Below are positions 7,193 through 15,774 of a DNA stretch of 64,000 nucleotides, in pieces. Source of the DNA: Candidatus Zixiibacteriota bacterium (GTDB taxonomy: Bacteria; Zixibacteria; MSB-5A5; GN15; JAAZOE01); the NCBI GenBank assembly GCA_036480375.1, contig JAZGGI010000028.1, positions 186,001-250,000 of the forward strand, read 5' to 3'. The notes below the pieces were generated by a model. The model saw only the letters and a list, made by a program, of their open reading frames with translations, did no database searches and was not told where the DNA came from. The translations under genes were made by a program, and so were the position numbers. Positions within the stretch are counted from its first letter, which is position 1. Each line of letters begins with the position of its first letter.

Positions 7193-9718
7193 ATGCTGAG
7201 AGAAGAACTCGAGAGAAAATTCTTCCCCTTTGTGGAAAAACCCGCCCGTTATATTGGCTGTGAAATCGGGCAAATAAAAAAAGATCCATTAGACAAATTT
7301 CAGATTGTCCTGGCCTATCCCGACATGTATGAAGTCGGGATGTCATATCTGGGCGGTCAAATTCTGTATCATCTTTTCAATAGGCGTGACGATGTTCTTT
7401 GCGAACGGGTTTACGCTCCTGCACCAGACGCCAGCGATCTAATGCGCCGGGAAAATATCCCTCTTTTCTCTCTTGAAACTCATCGTCCGATAAGTCAATT
7501 CGATCTGATCGGTTTCAGCCTGTCTTATGAAATGGTCTATACCAATGTATTGGCGATGCTGGATTTGGCTGGAATTCCTTTATTGGCGCGCGACAGGAAT
7601 GACAGTCATCCGTTAATCGCCGCTGGGGGACCGATTTGCTTTAATCCTGAGCCGATGGCAGATTTTTTCGATTTCATTTATATCGGTGAAGTCGAAGAGC
7701 AAATACCTGGGCTTTTAGATATTTCAATATCAAGTATGGGTCAATCTCGACAGGATCGCCTGCGGCAACTAGCCGGATTGAAGTCGATATATGTTCCTTC
7801 ATTTTACGATGCTGAAACTTTACGGCCAACCGTTGACGGAATTCCCGAAAAAATTATTTCAAGTCATGTCAGCGAATTAAAAACCGAATATTATCCCGAA
7901 CTGCCCCTCATGCCGCTGACTGAGACGACTCATGATCGGATCGCGATAGAGATTATGCGGGGTTGTCCTCAGGGTTGCCGTTTTTGTCAGGCAGGCAAAA
8001 TCTATAAGCCGGTTCGGGTTCGCAAATCGTCGAAAATAAAGGAACAGGTGATAAAGAATATCGCTGTTACCGGCTACAATGAAGTCGGATTGTTATCGTT
8101 ATCCAGCACCGATTATCCCGGGATTGAGAATTTGACTGTCTCGTTGTCGGCCGAACTTGAAAAACACAGAGTATCGGTCTCTTTTCCTTCATTAAGGCCC
8201 GCCAGCTTTAATGAGAAAATGGCCGATGCCGCAAGTAAATCTCATAAAACCGGTTTGACGTTTGCTCCCGAAGTCGGAAGCGAAAGGATGCGCCGGGTAA
8301 TCAATAAAAACATCAAGGAAGACGATTTGCTAAACGCCTGCCAGATCGCTTTCGAAAGGGGCTGGCAACTGGTAAAGCTCTATTTTATGATAGGGCTGCC
8401 GATGGAAACCGATGATGATATTTATGGTATCATGGATTTGATAATGAAAGTCGTCCGGCTGGGGCGAAAATTCAAGGGACAAAAAAGAATAAATGTCACA
8501 ATATCCCCATTCTCTCCCAAATCGCATACTCCATATCAATGGGATGAAATTTGTACTCCCGAGGAAATTAAAAGAAAGCAGGAAATGATCGGGCGGGGCA
8601 TTCAGGCAAGAGAGGTAAATCTCAAATTTAGAAATCCGCAACTTTCATATCTTGAGGGAGTTATTGGCCGCGGCGATCGAAAGCTCGGGAAAGTTATTCT
8701 TGAAGCCTATAAGAATGGCGCTCGTTTTGACGGCTGGTCGGAATATTTCAGACCCGAAGTCTGGCATGCCGCCTTTGAAAGCCAAAATTTGAAGATAAGC
8801 GATTATGCTCGAGCTTTGATTTTTTCGGCCAAGCTCCCCTGGGATCATATTGACCGAGGGCAATCGAAAGAGAAACTCCAGAAGGAACGTTCTAAATCAT
8901 CGGCAGATGCCATTAAGGTTCTTGAAGCCGGGGATAATATGGAATCTTTCGCGGTTAAAGAAAACGAGTCCAACATGTTTGGCCGCCGCAAACGCAAGAT
9001 TACGGTGGCGGCGTCCGTAGTCAGTCCCGCCAGGGGCAAACTAAGGATCAAATGGGGTAAAAAAGGTTTAGTCCGGTTTCTTTCGCATCTCGAAAATAAC
9101 AGAGTATTTGAGCGGGCGATTCGAAGGGCCCGGCTCCCGGTTGTATATAGTCAGGGTTTTCATCCTCATCAGAAATTGTCTTTCGGCCCGCCTTTGCCTC
9201 TTGGTTATAGTTCCGATGAGGAGTATCTGGATATTCAAACGGAAGGAAGCTGCCTTAAGGCTCATCTGGATGCGTTATCGCATACTTTACCGGAAGGTTT
9301 TTTTATCCGGGAATATAAACAAATTTTTTCGAAAGCCCCCGCCATCTCGACGCTATTAAATCGAGCTACTTATCAAATAAGCGGGGATTTTGGAGATCCT
9401 GGTCCTTTGGGGTCAGCAATTGAGAAATTGCTGGAACGGGATTCGATTATCGCCTTACGAACAACCAAAGATGGTGGAAAAGAAGTTGAGATAAGACCGG
9501 CAATCTACCGTCTGGAATTAAATGATTTATTGCCGAATGCCGTTATTGAAATGGAATTGGGACTCGGTCAGGGCGGATACACCAAACCCAGCGAAGTGCT
9601 TGAATCGATATTCCTTTTTGACGCGGCTCAAATGTCGTCGTTTCATTTCCACCGGGCGAAGATGGGTTACGTAAATGAAGAAGAAACATACCTTGACCCG
9701 ATTAGCGCATTACTGTAA
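7193..9718 (+). CDS. B12-binding/radical SAM protein fused to DUF2344
   Basis: The first 600 residues match the TIGR03960 type: VEKPARYIG near residue 15, a degenerate cobalamin-like Rossmann domain, then radical SAM with the cluster motif C258-xxx-C262-xx-C265 (GCPQGCRFCQAG). Residues about 615-841 match the TIGR03936/DUF2344 family (RIKWGKKGLVRFLSHLENNRVFERAIRRA...SQGFHPHQKLSFGPPLPLG). This fusion is widespread and often lies beside ribonuclease G, ribosomal or RNA-modification genes. Its reaction is unknown, but a role in RNA or ribosome modification is suspected. The neighbour here is rsmB. The start sits immediately after a terminator hairpin, so the leader is nearly absent. Confidence 0.85.
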   Translation: MLREELERKFFPFVEKPARYIGCEIGQIKKDPLDKFQIVLAYPDMYEVGMSYLGGQILYHLFNRRDDVLCERVYAPAPDASDLMRRENIPLFSLETHRPISQFDLIGFSLSYEMVYTNVLAMLDLAGIPLLARDRNDSHPLIAAGGPICFNPEPMADFFDFIYIGEVEEQIPGLLDISISSMGQSRQDRLRQLAGLKSIYVPSFYDAETLRPTVDGIPEKIISSHVSELKTEYYPELPLMPLTETTHDRIAIEIMRGCPQGCRFCQAGKIYKPVRVRKSSKIKEQVIKNIAVTGYNEVGLLSLSSTDYPGIENLTVSLSAELEKHRVSVSFPSLRPASFNEKMADAASKSHKTGLTFAPEVGSERMRRVINKNIKEDDLLNACQIAFERGWQLVKLYFMIGLPMETDDDIYGIMDLIMKVVRLGRKFKGQKRINVTISPFSPKSHTPYQWDEICTPEEIKRKQEMIGRGIQAREVNLKFRNPQLSYLEGVIGRGDRKLGKVILEAYKNGARFDGWSEYFRPEVWHAAFESQNLKISDYARALIFSAKLPWDHIDRGQSKEKLQKERSKSSADAIKVLEAGDNMESFAVKENESNMFGRRKRKITVAASVVSPARGKLRIKWGKKGLVRFLSHLENNRVFERAIRRARLPVVYSQGFHPHQKLSFGPPLPLGYSSDEEYLDIQTEGSCLKAHLDALSHTLPEGFFIREYKQIFSKAPAISTLLNRATYQISGDFGDPGPLGSAIEKLLERDSIIALRTTKDGGKEVEIRPAIYRLELNDLLPNAVIEMELGLGQGGYTKPSEVLESIFLFDAAQMSSFHFHRAKMGYVNEEETYLDPISALL

Positions 9719-9818
9719 TTTGGCATTAACAAATAAAAGAATAGACCGATAAATTGAAAGAGCACCTTAGTTTAAGCAGCAACTCCGGCCTTTTGAGTCG
9801 GGACAAAATGGAGACATT

Positions 9819-11189
9819 TTGACGAACCCCCAAGGTAAAAAAGGTAAGAAATATGATCCCGTCAGGGCAGCATGTATTCATGCCCTGGCCCTGGTCTTCG
9901 ATAAGGGATGGCACAGCGATAACGCTATCAATAATGTAATCGAAGAATTGGATTTTACCGATCTTGACCGCCGCTTCCTAAAGCAACTCTGTCATGGCGT
10001 AATAAAAATGAAAAGGCGGCTTGATTTTACCTATTCATTTTTCCTTCAACGGCCCAACGCCCGACTCGATAATGTTACCAGAAACATTCTTTGCCTCGGA
10101 TTGTATCAATTGATTTACACCGATCGTATTCCGCCCGGAGCGGCGGTTTCTGAATCGGTAAACCTTGCGAGGGGATTGGTACATCAATCGCGAGGCGCCT
10201 TTGTTAATGCTGTTTTAAGGAATTATCTGCGCTCTCCGGAAAAAGTGGTCTTCCCTGATCGTCGTGAATTTCCGGTCGAGTATCTGGCGAATTTCTACAG
10301 CTATCCCGATTGGTTCGTTGAATATTGTATCAATGAATTTGGGATGACGCGCGCCGAAAAGGTGTTGCACCAGGGTAATCAACCGCCTCGGTTGACCTAT
10401 CGCGTCAACGGGCTCAATTTCAGTTCAGAAAATCTTATCGAGCTATTCGAGAAAAACAATATTCACTATATCCGGGGAACTTACCTTGAGGATTATTTTT
10501 ATATTCATCAGCGGGGCATTCCTCTGGAAAATGAATTAATTGAACAGGGGCGGGTTTATATTCAAGATGAATCGGCCGGATTTCCCGTGAGACTTTTAAA
10601 TCCTCAGCCGGATGATAAGATTATAGATTTTTGCTCGGCTCCGGGCGGGAAAGCGACATATGCCGCGCTCCTGATGAATAATCGGGGTAGAATAACGGCG
10701 GTCGATATTAATTTCAATCGATTAGAGACGCTACTGACTAATGCCAAAAAACTTGGCGTGACCAATATAATTCCGGTTGTGTGCGATGTTTTTGACTTCA
10801 AAGGACCGACCTGCAATAGAGTTCTCATTGATGTCCCTTGCAGCGGCTGGGGCGTCGTGGGCAAGCATAGCGATCTGAGATGGATGAAGGATCGCGGCGA
10901 TTCGTTGAAGCTGGCGGATTTACAGGCGCGGATGCTCAGGCATGCCGCCAATCTTGTCGCTCCGGGTGGAATTCTGGTTTATTCAACCTGCACTATTATA
11001 CGCTATGAAAATGATTCCATCATCGAAGAATTTCTATTGGAAAGGCGCGACTTTACGGTCGATGTTCCCAGTCGAATCATACCGCCTAAATTAGTCAATG
11101 AACGAGGTTTCACGAAAACTTATCCCGCTATCGAAAATTTGGACGGCGCTTTTTGTGTCAGACTCAAGAAAAGACTTGGCACGACTTAA
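9819..11189 (+). CDS. rsmB: 16S rRNA (cytosine-967-C5)-methyltransferase RsmB
   Basis: The 456-residue protein has an N-terminal NusB-like helical domain (about 12-145, with AVSESVNLAR and AFVNAVLRNYLR) and a C-terminal methyltransferase domain. Motif I is DFCSAPGGKATYAA. The two catalytic-site cysteines lie in DVPCSGWGVVGKHSDLRW and YSTCTI. RsmB methylates C967 of 16S rRNA during 30S assembly. The TTG start at 9819 has GGAG six bases upstream; an ATG at 9808 is out of frame. It follows the radical SAM gene by 100 bases and may share its transcript. Confidence 0.93.
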   Translation: MTNPQGKKGKKYDPVRAACIHALALVFDKGWHSDNAINNVIEELDFTDLDRRFLKQLCHGVIKMKRRLDFTYSFFLQRPNARLDNVTRNILCLGLYQLIYTDRIPPGAAVSESVNLARGLVHQSRGAFVNAVLRNYLRSPEKVVFPDRREFPVEYLANFYSYPDWFVEYCINEFGMTRAEKVLHQGNQPPRLTYRVNGLNFSSENLIELFEKNNIHYIRGTYLEDYFYIHQRGIPLENELIEQGRVYIQDESAGFPVRLLNPQPDDKIIDFCSAPGGKATYAALLMNNRGRITAVDINFNRLETLLTNAKKLGVTNIIPVVCDVFDFKGPTCNRVLIDVPCSGWGVVGKHSDLRWMKDRGDSLKLADLQARMLRHAANLVAPGGILVYSTCTIIRYENDSIIEEFLLERRDFTVDVPSRIIPPKLVNERGFTKTYPAIENLDGAFCVRLKKRLGTT

Positions 11190-11214
11190 AAAAATCTCTA
11201 ACATGTTTTTTTGG

Positions 11215-11220
11215 TATAAT
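11215..11220 (+). promoter_or_regulatory. Possible -10 box before the PASTA gene
   Basis: A perfect TATAAT lies 41 bases before the ATG at 11261, but no convincing -35 element is at the right distance. Low confidence. Confidence 0.3.
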
Positions 11221-11260
11221 TAATGTATGACAATTCAATTGTGAGGCATTGTAATCCATT

Positions 11261-12034
11261 ATGTCGATAAAATCACATCTGGAAAGAAAGATACTCTGGA
11301 CAACAACTAAATGGGGAAGAATCACGATAAGGGTGATAGCGACGCTTGTAATTCTTTATATTTTATTTTTAATCGTTAATTCAATTGTTATGCCGATAGT
11401 CACTCGTCACGGCAATGAATTTTCGTTGCCTAACGTCGAAGGAATGACGGTCGTCGAAGCCGAACCGATATTAATGGAAGCTGATATATCTTTGCAAATC
11501 ACATCCGAGGAATATCATCCCGATAAACCAACCGGGACGATACTTTCGCAATTCCCTTCCGGAGGCACCTTGGTGAAGGCGGGACGAATCGTGAAAGTTG
11601 TCGTTTCGTTGGGTCAGAAGGCGGTCGAAGTCCCCGAACTGCGGGGTTTTTCTGTACGGCAGGCTAAACTAAATCTTGAGGCGGAAGGTTTTGTTCTAGG
11701 TGATATTGAATGGACCAGCACCGATTCATTGCCTGAAAAAGTAGTCGTATTCTCGTTTCCAGCTTCGGGCAAAAAGATACCTTATGGCAGCGAAGTTAAT
11801 CTTATGGTCAATCAAGGATCCTATCAACGGACAGTATTCGTACCCCGCCTAATCGGATTATCGCTCGATGAGGCAACTATGCGCCTTGAGGAAAAAGGAT
11901 TGGCGGTGGGATTAATTACTCGGATTGTCAATGAAAACTACTTGCCTGAAACTGTTCTGGAACAATCCGAGGATCCTGGCACCGAACTTTTACCCGGCGA
12001 AGAGGTTGACTTAGTCGTCTCCAGTACCGATTAA
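11261..12034 (+). CDS. Membrane-anchored protein with three PASTA domains
   Basis: After a basic N-terminus and one membrane helix (about residues 22-46), three PASTA repeats of about 66 residues follow. Each begins with a valine/proline strand (SLPNVEGMTVVEAEP, EVPELRGFSVRQAKL, FVPRLIGLSLDEATM) and ends with a P-G-(T/S)-x-V-x-L-x-V strand. PASTA domains bind muropeptides or lipid II in penicillin-binding proteins and Ser/Thr kinases, but no kinase or transpeptidase domain is present. In FCB-type genomes such stand-alone PASTA proteins are common and probably act in cell-wall organisation. It is followed by the LOG-family gene after about 70 bases. Confidence 0.85.
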   Translation: MSIKSHLERKILWTTTKWGRITIRVIATLVILYILFLIVNSIVMPIVTRHGNEFSLPNVEGMTVVEAEPILMEADISLQITSEEYHPDKPTGTILSQFPSGGTLVKAGRIVKVVVSLGQKAVEVPELRGFSVRQAKLNLEAEGFVLGDIEWTSTDSLPEKVVVFSFPASGKKIPYGSEVNLMVNQGSYQRTVFVPRLIGLSLDEATMRLEEKGLAVGLITRIVNENYLPETVLEQSEDPGTELLPGEEVDLVVSSTD

Positions 12035-12103
12035 GAAGATATGGGGCTGGAACGTAAATTCAAGTAAGCTGAAAAATTATCTAATTAAGGAAGCGACCCA
12101 ATA

Positions 12104-12961
12104 ATGACAACCAAAAAGAAAAACGGAAAAAATAAATGGTGGAAGGCAGAACCTTCTTATCGACTGGCATTTGAGGATTCGGATTTTTTAATGCTCGACG
12201 AACTTCGGCCGGTTCGCCTGCAATTGGAATTAGCTAAGACTGAGTTGTCTCTTCGTGAGCATAATATTCGTTCAACAATTGTCGTATTTGGCGGAACACG
12301 GATTGCTGAGCCGAAAGAATGCGATAAATATATCAAAAAGATTGAAGGGCGGCTTAAGAAGAAACCTCGCGATCCACAACTTTTAAAAGAGCTGGCAATC
12401 GCCCGGCGCGTGGAAGCCAAATCAGGATTTTATGATGAAGCCCGCCGGTTTGCCGAGTTGGTTTCGCGCGAATCCCAGAATTCGCATGGGGCTGATTTTG
12501 TGGTCGTAACCGGGGGCGGGCCGGGTATTATGGAAGCCGCCAATCGGGGCGCCCGCGACTGCGGCGCCAAATCAATAGGTTTGAATATTACCCTGCCGAT
12601 GGAGCAAAGACCCAATGAATATATAACTCCCGAATTGTGTTTCCAATTCCGGTATTTTGCCGTCCGGAAAATGCATTTTCTTATGCGGGCAAAAGCCCTT
12701 GTTGCCTTCCCCGGCGGCTATGGAACACTTGATGAATTATTTGAAGCCCTGACACTGGTTCAGACGGATAAGACCAAGCGCATCCCTATTATATTATTCG
12801 GTAAAGATTTTTGGGCGCAACTGATTAATTTTGATTTTCTCGTAAATGAAGGCACTATTGATTCTCATGATCTCGATCTTTTCCGTTATGCGTCAACAGC
12901 GGAAGAGGCCTGGCAGATGATTCAGGATTATCATGAAGAACCAAGGGGCTGGAAGTTATAG
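12104..12961 (+). CDS. LOG family protein (nucleoside 5'-monophosphate phosphoribohydrolase type)
   Basis: The 285-residue protein has both LOG-family signatures: GGGPGIMEAANRGA (about residues 142-155) and PGGYGTLDELFE (about 204-215). In between is the conserved RYFAVRKMHFLMRAKALVAF stretch. Members cleave the N-glycosidic bond of nucleoside monophosphates (LOG, PpnN) or were misnamed lysine decarboxylases. The N-terminal 80-residue extension with charged helices resembles the longer PpnN-like bacterial subgroup. Upstream is the PASTA gene; downstream is a hairpin separating it from a convergent gene. Confidence 0.85.
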   Translation: MTTKKKNGKNKWWKAEPSYRLAFEDSDFLMLDELRPVRLQLELAKTELSLREHNIRSTIVVFGGTRIAEPKECDKYIKKIEGRLKKKPRDPQLLKELAIARRVEAKSGFYDEARRFAELVSRESQNSHGADFVVVTGGGPGIMEAANRGARDCGAKSIGLNITLPMEQRPNEYITPELCFQFRYFAVRKMHFLMRAKALVAFPGGYGTLDELFEALTLVQTDKTKRIPIILFGKDFWAQLINFDFLVNEGTIDSHDLDLFRYASTAEEAWQMIQDYHEEPRGWKL

Positions 12962-12997
12962 TTTTTAATATCCTGAAAACTTAATCGATAGATAAAT

Positions 12998-13021
12998 CCC
13001 TCAGGGCTTTTGCCCTGAGGG
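12998..13021. terminator. Hairpin between convergent genes
   Basis: CCCTCAGGGC and GCCCTGAGGG form a ten-base stem around a TTTT loop. There is no proper T run on either side, so it may be a weak bidirectional terminator or an mRNA end stabiliser. Confidence 0.5.
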
Positions 13022-13049
13022 GATATTGGAGCGAGCATGGTGTTGATTG

Positions 13050-15611
13050 TTATATATTCCACCAATAGGACGCTTTTATAAGAAAGAGATTGTTGTCATT
13101 TCCCTTGAAAAAGCGATTGACGTCGCGGGACATGTCGAATTCTCCTGTCGTATAATCACGCTCTAAACGGGAACGAGTCCAAACCAGATAGAGAGTACTT
13201 CCCGGCCGATATTCCCAGCGCATTATAAGCGTCGAGTTAATGGACGAATGGTTGAATCGATTGTCCCTCCTGTTCATTTCTCGACGACTGATTGGAATGG
13301 ATTCTCCATTAATGACTTCATAATCAACGGTATCGCTTAGAACGGAATGGTCATAATTGTAATCCTGTCCTCCGCCGTACACCGAAAAATCATTATGGTT
13401 TAATGCTGATATCAGAGTTTGTGCCGAGAATTGAATTGATAATGAAGGACTGGGAACATAAGTAAAAGTAACTCTGGGTCTGAAAGAGGTTTGATCCATC
13501 TTGCCAAATACGGGAACCAAAATGGTATCGGTATCTCTTTTATATTCCGCATTTTCCACCCATCTCAATTGACTAGTAGTCTTACTATAATTCGCACCGA
13601 CAGATATTTGAATGTTACTGGCAGCTCTATATACAACACCTAAATAATTAGACCACCAATTTCCACTGCGACGGGATCCGCCTTCCGGATGTATTGAAAA
13701 TGATAATTTTTTCCTCGAATCGGAATTCAGGCCAGCCCACCAATTGTAAGTTTTATTATCGGGCAATTCCCAGTTGCCGTTACCTCTCGTTTCCCACGGA
13801 TCATAATCAATCGCGTCCAAACTTATTCCGCCGTCCATCGACCAGAAATTCAAAAATTGCATATAAAAATTGTAATTCGTATTACGGCTGTAATTATAAT
13901 CATCGTAAGTCCACCCGACATGGGTGTTGAAATTATGACTCATTCTTCGAATAATCCATTGGGGATTATCTTCCCTGTATCCAATCCAAACTGAGCCGCT
14001 TCGGGTGCCGTTAGTGTTTAATCTACCCAGATGGTTAAGATCTAAATAGGGATCTTTAACATTAAGATATATTCCTCCCCGCCAGTGTTCGCCTGATGCT
14101 TTTTCGATTTCTCCACCAAATCCAAATCCGGTTTTTTGACCGTGAACTCGACTATATACAATCTGTCCGGTGGTATGCCAGGCATTATTGTTGGTATTAA
14201 GCCTCCAATCGAATCCCCCGGTATTGACTGGATAGCGGGTATCCTGCGCGGTATTGGTAAACATAATACCAACATAGGAATTGTTGAATATATCTTGTTT
14301 CAATCTCATTACCGAATAATTCGCAGATGGCTCAATGACTTCGGTCGGGCGGCCGGTTTCGATATATTCGGGAATTGGATCTCCATTTGCATCATAACCG
14401 ACAGTGTCCGTATAACCGATGGCATATTCTTCTGTTTCTTCCGCCGTTTGTGCAGTCAAAAACGCTAATGATGTACCATTGGCCAATTTCCCCGTCAGTT
14501 TGGCGGCCCCTATTATGGAAGTCGCGTCAGGTCTGTTAGTTTCATAAATTTTTAAAGTATCAGAAATCCAACCGCGAGGCTGGCGACCGATGCGACGGGA
14601 ATAGAATAATTGAAAGTCCGTTCGAAACAGATCCATGCCCTCAATAAAAAATGGCCTCCGTTCCGGGTACCATGTCTCAAATGCGGATAAATTAAGAACC
14701 GGCGCATCGAGTTCTACCTGACCGAAATCGGGATTTATGGTAGCGTCCAGGGTAAGATTGGAAGTCACTCCGTATTTAATATCAACTCCGGTATTGCCAT
14801 AATAATCTTTTCCGTCATTTCCCGGCGTAGAAGGTTTTAATTCTGAACTGGAAACCGCGAAAGGCATTATTTCCAAATGCTTAGACGGCGTTATCTCGGT
14901 TAGTCCCGTCAAATGACCACTATGAGATATAAATCCGGTTTCACTCAGCGGCCAGTGCGACCAATAGACATCTTCCATTTTACGATAGATCCACCTCGAG
15001 AAATTGATTCCCCAGGTATGAACATCTTTCTCCGTAAACCTCAGGCAATGATAGGGGATTTTTATTTCCGCCGACCAGCCCCAGGGTTGAATCTGTACGG
15101 CACTTTCCCAAACACCATTCCAGGAATGATCTGACCAGGAGTCATTATAATAAATCCGATCTACCTGGACGTTTACAGAACTTATGCAAAATTCGACACC
15201 GGTTTGATGATCATGATAGGGATCCATAATGATGCTGATATTATCAGCTAAGCCGATCCGGTCACGGCGCACCATCTGCTTTACGATATTATCCGGTTCC
15301 GAATCAAAATTCCATAAAGCGAAATATATCGCGTCATCATCATAGACCACTGCGACACTGGTTGATTCCGTCGCCGCCACTCCGTCGTCGGGCAGCCGCT
15401 GTAAAAATCCGCTGGTTATTTCGATCTCATCGGTATTCCATACATTATCATCTAAAAATCCATCTATCTTAGGCGGGTGAGGGTTTACTCGATAAGCCTT
15501 TACCTCCCGAACTTCGTCGGCATTATCAGCGCTTTCCTGTCCAGCTACGATTGAAAAGGTTAGAAAAACGAGAATGGAGCTTAATCCAATTCGACACGGT
15601 TGAAATAACAT
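13050..15611 (-). CDS. CBM9-like/DUF5916 outer-membrane protein, copy A
   Basis: This 853-residue protein starts with a signal peptide (about 24 residues, ending IVAGQ). A family 9 carbohydrate-binding-like domain follows (about 35-230: NPHPPKIDGFLDDNVW, then YDDDAIYFALWNFDSEP and WSAEIKIPYHCLRF). The rest is a DUF5916 region rich in aromatic-alternating strands that ends in a tryptophan-rich strand (FLIKASYWWNI), as expected for an outer-membrane beta barrel. Motifs such as DATINPDFGQVELD and FFIEGMDLF are characteristic of this family. The start has AAGGAGG seven bases upstream. The natural ligand is unknown; saccharide or peptide handling at the surface is inference. It is a close paralogue of the next gene. 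Confidence 0.85.
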   Translation of the reverse strand: MLFQPCRIGLSSILVFLTFSIVAGQESADNADEVREVKAYRVNPHPPKIDGFLDDNVWNTDEIEITSGFLQRLPDDGVAATESTSVAVVYDDDAIYFALWNFDSEPDNIVKQMVRRDRIGLADNISIIMDPYHDHQTGVEFCISSVNVQVDRIYYNDSWSDHSWNGVWESAVQIQPWGWSAEIKIPYHCLRFTEKDVHTWGINFSRWIYRKMEDVYWSHWPLSETGFISHSGHLTGLTEITPSKHLEIMPFAVSSSELKPSTPGNDGKDYYGNTGVDIKYGVTSNLTLDATINPDFGQVELDAPVLNLSAFETWYPERRPFFIEGMDLFRTDFQLFYSRRIGRQPRGWISDTLKIYETNRPDATSIIGAAKLTGKLANGTSLAFLTAQTAEETEEYAIGYTDTVGYDANGDPIPEYIETGRPTEVIEPSANYSVMRLKQDIFNNSYVGIMFTNTAQDTRYPVNTGGFDWRLNTNNNAWHTTGQIVYSRVHGQKTGFGFGGEIEKASGEHWRGGIYLNVKDPYLDLNHLGRLNTNGTRSGSVWIGYREDNPQWIIRRMSHNFNTHVGWTYDDYNYSRNTNYNFYMQFLNFWSMDGGISLDAIDYDPWETRGNGNWELPDNKTYNWWAGLNSDSRKKLSFSIHPEGGSRRSGNWWSNYLGVVYRAASNIQISVGANYSKTTSQLRWVENAEYKRDTDTILVPVFGKMDQTSFRPRVTFTYVPSPSLSIQFSAQTLISALNHNDFSVYGGGQDYNYDHSVLSDTVDYEVINGESIPISRREMNRRDNRFNHSSINSTLIMRWEYRPGSTLYLVWTRSRLERDYTTGEFDMSRDVNRFFKGNDNNLFLIKASYWWNI

Positions 15612-15722
15612 TTATTCCTCCTTAACCTGGTGACCAGCCCCTAAGCCACTATTTTTATCAATATCAAATCAATTAAGAAAACCTTTCAATATTTTTTAAT
15701 GCCATGATCGCGTTATTTTATT

Positions 15723-15747
15723 GCCCCCAGGATATAAACCTGGGGGC
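15723..15747. terminator. Hairpin downstream of CBM9/DUF5916 copy B
   Basis: GCCCCCAGG and CCTGGGGGC pair across a seven-base AT loop. Like the hairpin after copy A, it lacks a T run and lies just before a conserved block (GGAGCGAGCATGGTGTT) that precedes the stop region of both paralogues. Confidence 0.5.
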
Positions 15748-15774
15748 GGGTTGGAGCGAGCATGGTGTTAATAG

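Noticed and set aside
11176-11192. TTGGCACGACTT as a sigma54 -24 element
   Set aside because: No GC at the -12 position, and it lies in the end of rsmB.
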